A DNA stretch of 64,000 nt. Source: Actinotalea sp. JY-7876. GTDB taxonomy: Bacteria; Actinomycetota; Actinomycetes; Actinomycetales; Cellulomonadaceae. The position numbers and the translations under genes were made by a program. The notes below the pieces were generated by a model. That model did no database searches. It was not told the DNA's origin and was given only the letters and a program-made list of their open reading frames with translations. Positions 28,662 to 37,988 of this stretch are shown here, one piece after another. Location: contig NZ_CP059493.1 in NCBI RefSeq assembly GCF_014042015.1, positions 1,364,001 to 1,428,000 on the forward strand, read 5' to 3'. The first letter of the stretch is position 1, and each line of letters starts with the position of its first letter.

Positions 28662-30845
28662 TCAGCCCTGCGCGAGGGCGAAGGGGTGGACCGCGGCGGC
28701 GCCGGCCTCGCGCAGCAGGCGGGCGGCGACGGTCGCGGTCCAACCCGTGTCGTACCGGTCGTCCACGAGCACCACGGTTCGTCCGGGGAGCCCGTCGCGC
28801 GCCGCGGCGCCGAGGTCGAGGCGCAGGCGCCGGACGACGTCGGCGAGCCGCTGGGCGCTGTTGACGTCGTGCCGCGAGACCAGGCCGTCCTCCGGGACGA
28901 CGGCGCCGACCACCGGCACCCCGAGGTGGCGGGCCACCCCGGCGGCGAGGTGCTCGACGAGCCGGGGCCGGCTCGCTGAGCGGACCACGACCACACCGTC
29001 CACGTGGCCCAGGGACCACGCGTCGAGCACCTCGAGCACGGGGGTGCGCAGCGCGACGGGCAGCGGGCCGTCGGGCGCGGCGTCACCCGTGAACAGGGCG
29101 CGCAGCACGCCACCGACGCCGAGCGCGTCCAGGCGTGCGACGGCCCGGCCGGCCTCGGCGGCCGCACCGGCGGCGATCTTGCCGCTGAGGGGCACGCCGA
29201 GCGCCGACATCCCGCTCGGCCACTGCCGCCGGGGCGAGAGCTCCACGCCCGGCACGGCCAGCGCGCCGCGCGCGGCGGCGACCGCGTCGGCGTCCGGGGC
29301 CGCGTCCTGCGTCGTGCCCGTGCACCGGTCGCAGCGGCCGCACTGCCAGCCGGGGGTCAGGTCGGCATCGTCCAGGGCCGCGCGCAGGAAGGCCATCCGG
29401 CAGCCCGTCGTGGCGACGTACTCGAGCATCGCGCGCGACTCGGCGTCCCGGGTGGCCGCGACGCGCGCGTACCGCTCGGCGTCGTAGGCCCACGGCTCGC
29501 CCGTCGAGCGCCACCCGCCGCGCACCCGCTGCACGGCGCCGTCGACGTCGAGCACCTTGAGCATGGTCTCGAGCCGACCGCGCCGCAGGCTGACCCGCGG
29601 CTCGAGCGCCGCGGTCGAGAGCGTCCCGCCGTCCTGCTCGAGCGCCGCCAGCGTGGCGCGCACCTCACGCTCGGGCGGGAACGCCATCGAGGCGAACCAG
29701 TCCCAGATGGCGCGGTCGTCCCTCCCGGGCAGCAGCACGACGTCCGCCCGCGAGGTCGCACGACCGGCGCGACCCACCTGCTGGTAGTACGCGATGGGGG
29801 AGCTCGGCGCCCCGAGGTGAACGACGAAGGCGAGGTCGGGCTTGTCGAAGCCCATGCCCAGCGCCGACGTCGCGACCAGCGCCTTGACCCGGTTCGCCAG
29901 GAGGTCCTGCTCGCACTCGAGGCGCTCGGCGGGCTCGGTCTGCCCGGTGTAGGCCCGCACGGGCAGCCCGGCCCCGCGCAGGTGGGCGGCGACCTGCTCG
30001 GCCGCCGCCACCGTGAGGCAGTAGACGATGCCGGAGCCCTCGAACCGCGGCAGGTTCTGGGTCAGCCAGGCCAGCTGCGACGCGTGGTCCGGCAGCTCGC
30101 GCACCGCCAGCGCGAGGCTCTCGCGGTCGAGCGAGCCGCGCAGGACCAGGACCTGCGCGCCGTCGTCGGCCCGCAGCCCGGCGGCGAGCTGCTCCGCGAC
30201 GTCGTGGGTCACCCGCTCGTTCGCCGTCGCCGTCGTCGCGAGCACGGGCGTGCCGGCGGGCAGCTCGGAGAGCAGCGTGCGGATGCGCCGGTAGTCGGGG
30301 CGGAAGTCGTGGCCCCAGTCGGACACGCAGTGGGCCTCGTCGACGACCAGCAGCCCGGCGTCGTCGGCCAGCCGCGGCAGGACGTCGTCGCGGAAGCCCG
30401 GGTTGTTGAGCCGCTCGGGCGAGACGAGGAGCACGTCGGTCTCGCCGGCGGCCACGCGCTCGTGCACCGCCTGCCACTCGTCGGTGTTGGCCGAGTGGAT
30501 CGTCTCCGCCCGGATCCCCGCCCGGCGCGCCGCGTCGACCTGGTTGCGCATCAGGGCGAGCAGCGGCGAGACGATGACTGTCGGTCCGGCGCCCCGGGCC
30601 CGGAGCAGGGCGGTGGCGACGAAGTACACCGCCGACTTGCCCCAGCCCGTGCGCTGGACGACGAGCGCGCGCCGGCGGTCGGTGACGAGCGCGTCGATCG
30701 CCGCCCACTGGTCGTCGCGCAGCCGCGCGTCGTCGCGGCCGACCAGCCGGCGCAGCGCCGCCTCGGCCTGCGCGCGCAGGTCGCCGTCCGGGGTCGCGAC
30801 CGGGGTCGGGGCCGGGGTGACAGGGGAGTTCGTCGCGTGAGGCAC
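28662..30845 (-). CDS. recQ: RecQ-like helicase with C-terminal phosphoribosyltransferase domain
   Basis: 727 residues. Superfamily 2 helicase: Walker A QRTGWGKS (K70), DEAHC (about 165), the RecQ aromatic-rich loop SDWGHDFRPDY, TATAN, and motif [12 protein letters not shown] reduced Zn-binding region has CGRCDRC. The last about 200 residues end in a PRPP-binding-like TVVLVDDRYDTGWT, as in ComF-type phosphoribosyltransferases. It probably unwinds recombination or repair intermediates; the role of the added domain is unknown. I chose GTG 30845 (leaderless -10 CACACT 6 nt away); the open frame reaches 31154 but that part is Arg-rich antisense text. Confidence 0.88.
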   Translation of the reverse strand: MPHATNSPVTPAPTPVATPDGDLRAQAEAALRRLVGRDDARLRDDQWAAIDALVTDRRRALVVQRTGWGKSAVYFVATALLRARGAGPTVIVSPLLALMRNQVDAARRAGIRAETIHSANTDEWQAVHERVAAGETDVLLVSPERLNNPGFRDDVLPRLADDAGLLVVDEAHCVSDWGHDFRPDYRRIRTLLSELPAGTPVLATTATANERVTHDVAEQLAAGLRADDGAQVLVLRGSLDRESLALAVRELPDHASQLAWLTQNLPRFEGSGIVYCLTVAAAEQVAAHLRGAGLPVRAYTGQTEPAERLECEQDLLANRVKALVATSALGMGFDKPDLAFVVHLGAPSSPIAYYQQVGRAGRATSRADVVLLPGRDDRAIWDWFASMAFPPEREVRATLAALEQDGGTLSTAALEPRVSLRRGRLETMLKVLDVDGAVQRVRGGWRSTGEPWAYDAERYARVAATRDAESRAMLEYVATTGCRMAFLRAALDDADLTPGWQCGRCDRCTGTTQDAAPDADAVAAARGALAVPGVELSPRRQWPSGMSALGVPLSGKIAAGAAAEAGRAVARLDALGVGGVLRALFTGDAAPDGPLPVALRTPVLEVLDAWSLGHVDGVVVVRSASRPRLVEHLAAGVARHLGVPVVGAVVPEDGLVSRHDVNSAQRLADVVRRLRLDLGAAARDGLPGRTVVLVDDRYDTGWTATVAARLLREAGAAAVHPFALAQG

Positions 30846-30851
30846 GCCCCC

Positions 30852-30857
30852 AGTGTG
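30852..30857 (-). promoter_or_regulatory. Possible leaderless -10 box of recQ
   Basis: CACACT on the minus strand, 6 nt from GTG 30845; weaker than the TAGAMT boxes. Confidence 0.4.
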
Positions 30858-30945
30858 CCCAGCACGTCCGACACGGCGCCGCCGTCCCCAGGCCCGGCGG
30901 GCTGCCCGCGCCCGAAGGACCCGGGGACGCGCGCCGCCGCGGCCA

Positions 30946-30951
30946 TAGGAT
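30946..30951 (+). promoter_or_regulatory. Possible -10 box of the YgjV-like gene
   Basis: TAGGAT, 87 nt ahead of the GTG at 31039; unlike its neighbours this gene has a Shine-Dalgarno and so a leader. Confidence 0.45.
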
Positions 30952-31038
30952 CGCGCGCGGGTCGCCTGCGCGGCCCCACGGACGAGGACGTCCGTGCGAG
31001 GGCGGGCCGACGGCGGCCGCGCCGGACGGGAGGCGTAC

Positions 31039-31674
31039 GTGCCAGTGCTCGAAGTGATCGGCTGGCTGGGCTCCGCGCTGCTGGTGGCCTCCCTGCTGCA
31101 GACGCGTGTGCTGCGGTTCCGGGTCCTCAACACGATCTCGTGCGTCGTGCTCATCGGCTACAACGCGGCTCTCGGGGTGTGGCCGATGGCGGTGATGAAC
31201 GTCGTCCTCACGGTGATCAACATCACGGTGGTCGTCCGCGCCACCAGGGCACGCCACGACCCGCTGACCTACGACGCGGTGCCGATGGGCGTCGCCGAGC
31301 CGTTCCTGCGCCACCTGCTCGCCCGGCACGCCGCCGACATCCGGACGTTCAACCCCGAGCTCCCGGACGACGCCGCGTCGCAGGCCGAGCACGCCTTCGT
31401 GGTCAGCACCGGCGACACCGTCGTCGGCGTCGTGCTGGCACGTGCGGGGGAGCAGCCGGGTGAGCAGGAGGTCCTGCTCGACTACGTCCTGCCGCCCTAC
31501 CGGGACTTCACGCCCGGTGAGTTCGTCTTCCGCCCGGACGGGCCCTTCGCGGCTCTGGGCACGCGACGCGTCGTCGCGTCCCCGGGCATGACGTCGTCCG
31601 CGCGCTACCTGCGCGCGGTCGGCTTCGTGGAGCGGGACGGGCGGCAGGTCCTCGACCTCGCGCCGGCCGCCTGA
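31039..31674 (+). CDS. YgjV-like membrane protein with GNAT-like C-terminal part
   Basis: 211 residues. The first 75 hold three hydrophobic segments in the YgjV pattern (VIGWLGSALLVASLLQT, LNTISCVVLIGYNAALG, VMNVVLTVINI). The rest looks soluble and resembles a degenerate acetyltransferase: VVGVVLAR, a YRDF-type loop and a terminal YLRAVGFVERDG. GTG 31039 follows GGGAGG at 5 nt. Function unknown; it sits between recQ and hisC with no known partner. Confidence 0.7.
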   Translation: MPVLEVIGWLGSALLVASLLQTRVLRFRVLNTISCVVLIGYNAALGVWPMAVMNVVLTVINITVVVRATRARHDPLTYDAVPMGVAEPFLRHLLARHAADIRTFNPELPDDAASQAEHAFVVSTGDTVVGVVLARAGEQPGEQEVLLDYVLPPYRDFTPGEFVFRPDGPFAALGTRRVVASPGMTSSARYLRAVGFVERDGRQVLDLAPAA

Positions 31675-31707
31675 CGGGCGCGGCAGGGGTCCGTGCCCGG
31701 CGCTGGC

Positions 31708-31713
31708 TACGAT
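31708..31713 (+). promoter_or_regulatory. Leaderless -10 box of hisC
   Basis: TACGAT, then CGGCGC, then GTG 31720. Confidence 0.6.
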
Positions 31714-31719
31714 CGGCGC

Positions 31720-32820
31720 GTGACCCCGAGCCTGCCGCTGCGCCCGGAGCTCCGGGGCCTGGCGCCCTACGGAGCCCCGCAGCTCGACGTGCCCGTGCTG
31801 CTCAACGTCAACGAGAACCCGTACCCGCCGTCGGACGCCGTCGTGGCCGACATCGCCCGGGCCGCCGGTGAGGCCGCCCGCGGGCTGAACCGGTACCCCG
31901 ACCGGGACTTCCCGGCGCTGCGCCAGGACCTGGCGGCGTACCTGCGGCGCGAGTCGGGCGTCGAGGTGGCGCCCGACGGCGTCTGGGCCGCCAACGGCTC
32001 GAACGAGGTCATGCTGCACCTGCTCCAGGCGTTCGGCGGGCCGGGCCGGACGGCCCTCTCGTTCGCCCCCACGTACTCGATGTACCCCGAGTACGCGCGC
32101 GACACGTCCACCCGGTGGGTGACGGCGCACCGCGCCGAGGACTTCACGCTCGACCTCGACCGCGCCGTCGCGGCGGTCGCCGAGCACGCGCCGAGCGTCG
32201 TCCTGCTCGCGAGCCCCAACAACCCCACGGGCACGGCGCTGACCCGCGCCGAGGTCCAGGCCCTGCTGGCGGCGGCCGACGACGTCCCGGGCGGCTGCGT
32301 CGTCGTCGTCGACGAGGCCTACGGCGAGTTCCGCCGCGACGGGACGCCGTCCGCTCTCGAGCTCCTGGCCGACCACCCGGCGCTCGCGGTGAGCCGGACG
32401 ATGTCCAAGGCCTTCGGTCTGGCGGGCGCCCGCGTCGGCTACCTCGCCGCGGCGCCCGCGCTCGTCGACGCGCTGCGCGTGGTGCGCCTGCCGTACCACC
32501 TGTCGGCCGTCACCCAGGCGGTCGCCCGCGCGGCGCTCGCGCACGCCGACGAGCTCATGGCGCAGGTCGGCTCCCTGCGGGCCGAGCGCGACGAGACGGT
32601 GGACTGGCTCCGGGCCCGGGGCCTGCAGGTCGCGCCGACCGACGCCAACTTCGTGCTGTTCGGCACGTTCGACGACCGGCACGCGGTCTGGCAGGGTCTG
32701 CTCGACCGCGGCGTGCTCATCCGCGAGGTGGGCCCGGACGGCTGGCTGCGGGTCTCGATCGGGACCCCGGCGGAGATGACGGCGTTCAAGGACGCCCTGG
32801 TGGAGGTGGCTGGACTGTGA
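31720..32820 (+). CDS. hisC: Histidinol-phosphate aminotransferase
   Basis: 366-residue fold-type I PLP enzyme converting imidazole acetol phosphate to histidinol phosphate with Glu as donor. [11 protein letters not shown] opens the protein, [12 protein letters not shown] and VVDEAYGEF follow, and the PLP lysine is K230 in [12 protein letters not shown]. The GTG is fixed by the leaderless -10. The stop overlaps the hisB start. Confidence 0.95.
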   Translation: MTPSLPLRPELRGLAPYGAPQLDVPVLLNVNENPYPPSDAVVADIARAAGEAARGLNRYPDRDFPALRQDLAAYLRRESGVEVAPDGVWAANGSNEVMLHLLQAFGGPGRTALSFAPTYSMYPEYARDTSTRWVTAHRAEDFTLDLDRAVAAVAEHAPSVVLLASPNNPTGTALTRAEVQALLAAADDVPGGCVVVVDEAYGEFRRDGTPSALELLADHPALAVSRTMSKAFGLAGARVGYLAAAPALVDALRVVRLPYHLSAVTQAVARAALAHADELMAQVGSLRAERDETVDWLRARGLQVAPTDANFVLFGTFDDRHAVWQGLLDRGVLIREVGPDGWLRVSIGTPAEMTAFKDALVEVAGL

Positions 32821-33452
32821 CCGCAGCAGCGAGCGAGGCGGCGCCGACGCGCGGCCGCCGGACGGGACGCGTCGAGCGGACGACGTCGGAGTCGAGCGTC
32901 CTGGTGGAGCTGGACCTCGACGGCACCGGACGCACGGAGATCTCGACGTCCGTGCCGTTCTACGACCACATGCTCACCGCACTGGGCAAGCACTCCCTGA
33001 TCGACCTCGTCGTGCGCGCCAGCGGCGACACCGACGTGGACGTGCACCACACGGTCGAGGACGTCGCCATCTCGATCGGCGAGGCGCTGCGCCAGGCGCT
33101 CGGCGACAAGGCGGGCATCGGTCGCTTCGGCGACGCCCTGGTGCCCCTCGACGAGGCGCTCGCGCAGGCGGTCGTGGACGTCTCGGGGCGCCCCTACCTC
33201 GTGCACACGGGCGAGCCCGCGGGCCAGGAGTACCACCTCATCGGCGGGCACTTCACGGGGTCCCTCACGCGGCACGTCCTCGAGTCGATCGCGCACCACG
33301 CCGGCATCTGCATCCACATGCGGGTGCTCGCCGGCCGCGACCCCCACCACATCGTCGAGGCGCAGTTCAAGGCCCTCGCGCGTGCGCTGCGCTCCGCGGT
33401 CGCGCGCGACCCGCGGGTCGACGGCGTGCCCTCGACCAAGGGTGCGCTGTGA
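32817..33452 (+). CDS. hisB: Imidazoleglycerol-phosphate dehydratase
   Basis: 211 residues. Metal-binding histidines occur in [37 protein letters not shown] and [13 protein letters not shown]. Single-domain HisB, without the phosphatase domain of enterobacteria. GTG overlaps the hisC stop; the stop overlaps the next gene (GTGA). Confidence 0.95.
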   Translation: MTAAASEAAPTRGRRTGRVERTTSESSVLVELDLDGTGRTEISTSVPFYDHMLTALGKHSLIDLVVRASGDTDVDVHHTVEDVAISIGEALRQALGDKAGIGRFGDALVPLDEALAQAVVDVSGRPYLVHTGEPAGQEYHLIGGHFTGSLTRHVLESIAHHAGICIHMRVLAGRDPHHIVEAQFKALARALRSAVARDPRVDGVPSTKGAL

Positions 33453-33895
33453 GCGCGGAGCTCGCGCCGGCCGCCGTCGTGCTGACGCAGGTCGCGATGC
33501 CGGAGGGCCTGGCGGCGGCGTGCGCCATGAGCAAGGTGCCGGTCGACGCCGTGCCCACCTCGATCGGCGCCGTCGCCGTGTGCCGCTCGACCGCCGTGGG
33601 GGACCCCGAGCTGGTGGCCCAGGTCCTCTCGCAGCTGCTGAAGAACACGCCCGTGGTGCTCATCGTCCAGCGGGACGGCCAGCTCCGCGCCGGTCGGTGG
33701 AGCGGGGGCAAGCAGGAGGAGGAGGTCGCCCCCGGGCTCCTGCTCGACGGGGCACCGCCCGAGATCGAGCAGCTCCTCCTCGGGCAGGCGACGGCGTCGG
33801 AGCTGCCGGGGACCGTCACGTCGGTCGGCATGTCCCGGCTGCGTGCCGCGCGCGTCCTCGCCCGGGCCGCGCGCGCCGGGCGGCGTGCGGGCTGA
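33449..33895 (+). CDS. Unrecognised protein between hisB and hisH
   Basis: 148 residues. GTG overlaps the hisB stop, so it is translated with the histidine genes. It has an Ala/Val-rich first half with alternating strand-helix character, a short polar segment with a GGKQEEE run in the middle and a basic Arg/Ala-rich C-terminus. No motif, signal peptide or membrane segment that I recognise. Its place in the operon suggests a link with histidine synthesis or its control, but that is only guilt by association. Confidence 0.75.
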   Translation: MSAELAPAAVVLTQVAMPEGLAAACAMSKVPVDAVPTSIGAVAVCRSTAVGDPELVAQVLSQLLKNTPVVLIVQRDGQLRAGRWSGGKQEEEVAPGLLLDGAPPEIEQLLLGQATASELPGTVTSVGMSRLRAARVLARAARAGRRAG

Positions 33896-33935
33896 CCCAG
33901 CCGTGGACGGTCCGGCTGGCACCGCGGACCGACCG

Positions 33936-33941
33936 TAGAAT
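33936..33941 (+). promoter_or_regulatory. Leaderless -10 box of hisH
   Basis: TAGAAT, then CGTCCCC (7 nt), then GTG 33949. A second entry point for transcription inside the his cluster. Confidence 0.6.
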
Positions 33942-33948
33942 CGTCCCC

Positions 33949-34590
33949 GTGAGCACCCCCCGCGTCGTCGTGCTGGACTACGGCTTCGGCAACGTGCGCT
34001 CCGCGACCCGTGCGCTGGAGCGCGTCGGCGCCGACGTCGAGCTGACGGCGGATCCCGTCGCGGCGCAGGAGGCGGACGGCCTCGTGGTCCCGGGTGTCGG
34101 TGCCTTCGCGGCCGTGATGGAGGGCCTGCGTGCCGTGCGGGGTGACCAGATCATCGACCGCCGCCTCGCCGGAGGGCGCCCCGTGCTCGGGATCTGCGTC
34201 GGCATGCAGGTGATGTTCACCGAGGGCGTCGAGCACGGGGAGCGCACGCAGGGCCTGGGGGAGTGGCCCGGCGTCGTCGAGAAGCTCGAGGCGCCCGTCG
34301 TGCCGCACATGGGCTGGTCCGAGGTCGACCCCGAGCCCGGCACCCGGCTGTTCGCGGGCGTCGAGGACGAGCGGTTCTACTTCGTGCACTCCTACGCGGT
34401 GCGCGAGATGCCGCCGCTCGGCGGAGGCCGCCTCACCCCACCGACCGTGACGTGGTCCGAGCACGGCGAGCGGTTCGTCGCGGCCGTCGAGAACGGCCCG
34501 CTGTCCGCCACGCAGTTCCACCCCGAGAAGTCCGGCGACGCCGGCGCCCATCTCCTCGAGAACTGGGTCACCGCCCTGAAGGGACACTGA
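33949..34590 (+). CDS. hisH: Imidazole glycerol phosphate synthase, glutaminase subunit
   Basis: 213-residue class I glutamine amidotransferase. The catalytic Cys is C83 (GICVGMQ) and the His/Glu pair is H191 and E193 (FHPEKSG). It passes ammonia to HisF, which is not in this window. 8 nt separate its stop from priA. Confidence 0.95.
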   Translation: MSTPRVVVLDYGFGNVRSATRALERVGADVELTADPVAAQEADGLVVPGVGAFAAVMEGLRAVRGDQIIDRRLAGGRPVLGICVGMQVMFTEGVEHGERTQGLGEWPGVVEKLEAPVVPHMGWSEVDPEPGTRLFAGVEDERFYFVHSYAVREMPPLGGGRLTPPTVTWSEHGERFVAAVENGPLSATQFHPEKSGDAGAHLLENWVTALKGH

Positions 34591-34598
34591 GCCTCCGC

Positions 34599-35327
34599 AT
34601 GGAACGACTCCAGCTCCTGCCCGCCGTGGACGTCGCCGACGGGCAGGCGGTCCGCCTCGTCCAGGGCGAGGCCGGCTCCGAGACCTCGTACGGCAGCCCG
34701 CTGCAGGCCGCGCTCGACTGGCAGGCCGGCGGTGCCGAGTGGATCCACCTGGTCGACCTCGACGCGGCCTTCGGCTGCGGCTCCAACGCGGACCTCCTCG
34801 CCGAGGTCGTCGGCGCGCTCGACGTGAAGGTCGAGATGTCGGGCGGCATCCGCGACGACGCCTCGCTCGAGCGGGCGCTGGCGACCGGGTGCACCCGGGT
34901 CAACCTCGGCACCGCGGCCCTGGAGAACCCGGAGTGGACGGCGGATGTCATCGCCCGTCATGGCGACGCGATCGCGGTCGGCCTGGACGTGCGCGGCACC
35001 ACGCTGGCGGCGCGCGGCTGGACGCGGGAGGGCGGCGACCTCTGGGAGGTGCTCGCCCGCCTGGACGCCGCCGGGTGCTCGCGCTACGTCGTCACGGACG
35101 TCACCAAGGACGGCACCCTGCGCGGCCCGAACGTCGAGCTCCTGCGCGAGGTCTGCGCCCGTACCGACGCCCCGGTGGTCGCGTCGGGCGGCATCTCGAG
35201 CCTCGACGACCTCGTCGCGCTCCGCGACCTCGTGGGGGAGGGCGTCGAGGGAGCGATCGTGGGCAAGGCCCTGTACGCGGGCGCGTTCACGCTCCCCGAG
35301 GCGCTGGACGTCGCCGGGCGCCCGTAG
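34599..35327 (+). CDS. priA: PriA, phosphoribosyl isomerase of His (and perhaps Trp) synthesis
   Basis: 242-residue (beta/alpha)8 barrel of the HisA family. Catalytic aspartates: D11 (PAVDVADG) and D167 ([14 protein letters not shown]). In actinobacteria that lack trpF this enzyme isomerises both ProFAR and PRA; whether trpF exists elsewhere here cannot be seen. ATG 34599; the TAG stop shares one base with the following GTG. Confidence 0.92.
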   Translation: MERLQLLPAVDVADGQAVRLVQGEAGSETSYGSPLQAALDWQAGGAEWIHLVDLDAAFGCGSNADLLAEVVGALDVKVEMSGGIRDDASLERALATGCTRVNLGTAALENPEWTADVIARHGDAIAVGLDVRGTTLAARGWTREGGDLWEVLARLDAAGCSRYVVTDVTKDGTLRGPNVELLREVCARTDAPVVASGGISSLDDLVALRDLVGEGVEGAIVGKALYAGAFTLPEALDVAGRP

Positions 35328-36046
35328 TGGCCGGACGCGCGCTGCCCGGCACGTCGCCGTTCGCGGGCGACGACGGCTCGGCCGACCCCGCGCTCGCCGC
35401 GGCGCTCGCGCGGCACGAGCCCGGGGCACGGGCCGACGCCGCGCTCGTCGCGGCGCTGGACGGCGCACGCCTGCTCGTCCCGGTGCTGGCCGAGCTCGAG
35501 GCGTCCGGTCGGACCGAGGCCGGGCTGCACGTCGACAAGGAGGCGTCAGCGGGTGTGGTGGCGCTGCGCGCGCCCGACGGCCGCACCGCGCTGCCGGTCT
35601 TCACGAGCACCGCCGCGATGGCGGCGTGGCACCCGAGGGCGCGGCCGGTGCCGGCGTCGGCCCGACGGGCGGCCGCGGCGTGCCTCGAGGAGGGCTGGCA
35701 CGTGCTGGTCGTCGACGCGGCGGGGCCCGTCACGGCCGTCGTCCCGGCGCCGGCGGTCCACGCGCTCGCCCGGGGCGTCGCCTGGGAGCCCGCGGTGACG
35801 GCCGGTGCCGTGGCGCCCGACGTGGCCGCGGCCGTCCGCGCGGCCCTGTCACGCGTGGCCCACCTGGCGTCGGTCGACGTCGTCCCGGGACGCTCGGCCG
35901 AGGTGGCGGTCGTGCTCGGGGTCCGTCCGGGCCTCGACCGTCCGGCCCTCGACCGGCTGCTGCAGGCCGTCGGCGACGCGCTCGGTGGCGCGGACGTCGC
36001 CGCCCGCGCGGACTCGATCGAGCTGAAGGTCGTCGCGGCCGCCTGA
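35327..36046 (+). CDS. SseB-family protein
   Basis: 239 residues with an SseB-type N-terminal domain (DAALVAALDGARLLVPV, VALRAPDGRTALPVFTS, RPVPASARRAAAACLEEGW) and a second Ala/Val-rich domain. Common in actinobacteria next to priA; function unknown. GTG shares its first base with the priA stop. Confidence 0.85.
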   Translation: MAGRALPGTSPFAGDDGSADPALAAALARHEPGARADAALVAALDGARLLVPVLAELEASGRTEAGLHVDKEASAGVVALRAPDGRTALPVFTSTAAMAAWHPRARPVPASARRAAAACLEEGWHVLVVDAAGPVTAVVPAPAVHALARGVAWEPAVTAGAVAPDVAAAVRAALSRVAHLASVDVVPGRSAEVAVVLGVRPGLDRPALDRLLQAVGDALGGADVAARADSIELKVVAAA

Positions 36047-36080
36047 CGGACCCCGAGGGGCGGCGCCGCCCGCCCTGACC

Positions 36081-36542
36081 TCAGTGGTGCCGGCGTCGCG
36101 CGCGCAGCGCCCACGCGAGGGCGAGGGCAGCCACGCCGGTGACCACCTGGCCGACGACGATCACCCGGCCGAGGTCCAACGCCGGCTCCCAGGAGACGTC
36201 GCTGCCGCGCACCACGTAGACGCCGACCGGTCGGGCGCGGACGCCGAACCCGCCGCCGCCACCCGCACCCGTGCCCTCGCCGCGGGCGTCGGTGCTCGCG
36301 CCGCCCCCGAGCTCGCCCGTGCCCCAGCCGGACCCGGCGGCACCCGTGACGAGCGCCACGGGGACGAGCGTGACGCCGTCCTGCTGCACGGGCTCGCCGA
36401 AGACGCGGCGCACGTGCAGGGCGTCACCCGCGACGCGCACCGCGGTGTCCGTCCGGCCGCGCAGCCCTCGCCGCCGCCCGGGTCCGTGCCCGTGCGCGGG
36501 TCCGTGCCCGTGGCGTCCCTGCGGGTCCTGGTTCTCGTCCAC
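36081..36542 (-). CDS. GerW/YtfJ-family protein
   Basis: 153 residues. Signature parts: VFGEPVQQDGVTLVPVALV, a glycine run (GAGGGGGFGVRARPVGVYVV) and PALDLGRVI. A single membrane segment closes the protein (VGQVVTGVAALALAWAL). The family was named in spore formers but occurs in non-sporulating bacteria. I chose GTG 36542, which has GGAGG 5 nt before it; an ATG at 36554 is the alternative. It is the last gene of a three-gene minus-strand set. Confidence 0.85.
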   Translation of the reverse strand: MDENQDPQGRHGHGPAHGHGPGRRRGLRGRTDTAVRVAGDALHVRRVFGEPVQQDGVTLVPVALVTGAAGSGWGTGELGGGASTDARGEGTGAGGGGGFGVRARPVGVYVVRGSDVSWEPALDLGRVIVVGQVVTGVAALALAWALRARRRHH

Positions 36543-36590
36543 GACTGCCTCCATCCCCTCGGTGGTGGGTCTCTCGCTGCTCGGGCCTGC

Positions 36591-37355
36591 TCAGGGGGAG
36601 CACTGCGACGCGGGGGTGAAGGAGGCCTCGTCCGCCAGGAGGGTGCGCACCGTGCTGACGGGCACGATGAAGCTCTGCCCCGACGCGTTCTTCGCGTACA
36701 CGACGCCGACCACGTGACCGTCGGCGTCCAGGACGGCGGACCCGGAGCTGCCGGGCTCGACGGCCGCGTCGGTGACGAGCACCTCGCCCAGGTTCTCGTG
36801 CAGCGGGTCCGTGGTGCTGCCGATGACCTGTCCCGTGGTGAGCGTCAGGGCGCCGCCCTGGGGATAGCCGACGACGGTCACGGCGTCGCCCGGCACCGGG
36901 TCGCTCCCGGCGAGCTCGGGGTAGCTGGGGAGGTCCTCCGCGGTGCGGACGACGGCGAGGTCGGCCAGCGTGGCCGTGCTGGCCGCCGTCACCGGGACGT
37001 CGCGCCCGTCGTACGTCTGGACCTGGAGGTCGGCCGAGTCCGCCACGACGTGCTTGTTGGTGATCAGCGTGGTGGCGTCGATCGCGAAGCCCGAGCCGGT
37101 CGAGAGCGAGCTGCACCCGACGTTGCGGATCCGGACCGCGAGGCGCTCCACCGCGTCGAACCCGTCGGGCGAGAGGTTCCCCGTCCCGGACTGCTCGAGC
37201 GGGGCCTCGCTGGGCACGAAGTCGGTCCGGACGGGACCGGGCATCCGGGGGAAGTCGTCGACGGTCTCCTGCACGGCCGCGCACCCCGCCAGCGCCCCCA
37301 CCAGGAGGAGCGCGGTGGCAGCCGGCACCGCCCGGGCGCGCAGACGGCGCCTCAC
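36591..37355 (-). CDS. Trypsin-like serine protease, predicted lipoprotein
   Basis: 254 residues. The signal peptide ends in a lipobox LAGC (Cys25), so the protein should be anchored outside the membrane. Chymotrypsin-fold S1C-type protease with the triad in TNKHVV, ATLADLAVV and EPGSSGSAV. No PDZ domain. GTG 37355 overlaps the stop of the upstream coiled-coil gene (GTGA), so the two are translationally coupled. Likely surface quality control or regulated cleavage; substrate unknown. Confidence 0.9.
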   Translation of the reverse strand: MRRRLRARAVPAATALLLVGALAGCAAVQETVDDFPRMPGPVRTDFVPSEAPLEQSGTGNLSPDGFDAVERLAVRIRNVGCSSLSTGSGFAIDATTLITNKHVVADSADLQVQTYDGRDVPVTAASTATLADLAVVRTAEDLPSYPELAGSDPVPGDAVTVVGYPQGGALTLTTGQVIGSTTDPLHENLGEVLVTDAAVEPGSSGSAVLDADGHVVGVVYAKNASGQSFIVPVSTVRTLLADEASFTPASQCSP

Positions 37356-37936
37356 TGGCCGAGCTCCCGCTGCAGCGCGGCGTTCGCGTCGGTCGCGGTC
37401 TGGCACAGCGCCTGCACCTCCGTGCCGAAGCGTTCGAGCTCGACCGGATCGTACTGCGCGGCGTTCTCGAGGTAGCCGATCAGCTGGTTCTGCCCCTGCA
37501 CGCACCGGTCGAGCGCGAGCGCGACGGTGCCGGCGGCGACGGAGACGCGCTGCTGGTAGTCGACGAGCTGCCGCTGCACCTCGCGGTCGTCGCCGATCTG
37601 GGCCTTCTCGTCGGCGAGCTCGACGATCCGCTCGTTCGCCGTCGTCAGCTGCGACCGCACGCCCTCGAGCTCGCCGCGCGCGCCCTCGAGCTCCGCCCGT
37701 GTCGTGGCCAGCTCGGTGCCGAGGTCCTGCGCCGTGGCCTCGTACTGGCCCGCGCGGTCCCGCCACGCGGTCGACGTCCGGTACAGGTGCACGGCCGCCA
37801 CGACCGCCACCACGAGCAGGACCGCGAGGACGACGACGGCCACCAGGCGTGTCCGACGGCGCCGCGTGCGTCGCAAGGGCTCGGGACGCGCGGGCGCGTC
37901 CGGGTCCGTGGTGGCCGTCGAGGCCGGTTCCGTCAT
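37352..37936 (-). CDS. Membrane-anchored coiled-coil protein
   Basis: 194 residues: a basic cytoplasmic start (RRTRRRRTRL), one membrane segment (about 31-54) and an outer coiled coil (about 60-120, TELATTRAELEGARGELEGVRSQL region), then a helical end with two cysteines. No family recognised. The coupled protease suggests that the coiled coil may be a partner or scaffold of it. ATG 37936 is 6 nt from a TATCCT -10. Confidence 0.8.
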   Translation of the reverse strand: MTEPASTATTDPDAPARPEPLRRTRRRRTRLVAVVVLAVLLVVAVVAAVHLYRTSTAWRDRAGQYEATAQDLGTELATTRAELEGARGELEGVRSQLTTANERIVELADEKAQIGDDREVQRQLVDYQQRVSVAAGTVALALDRCVQGQNQLIGYLENAAQYDPVELERFGTEVQALCQTATDANAALQRELGQ

Positions 37937-37942
37937 CCGTCC

Positions 37943-37948
37943 AGGATA
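37943..37948 (-). promoter_or_regulatory. Leaderless -10 box of the coiled-coil/protease genes
   Basis: TATCCT on the minus strand, 6 nt from ATG 37936. Confidence 0.55.
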
Positions 37949-37988
37949 GGAGAGCACGGGTGCGCCGTGACCGGGAGCACGCCGCGGA

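Noticed and set aside
27577-29167. Two more minus-strand frames over the repeat array (to 29019 and 29167)
   Set aside because: They read the same repeats in other frames and run into the end of recQ out of phase.
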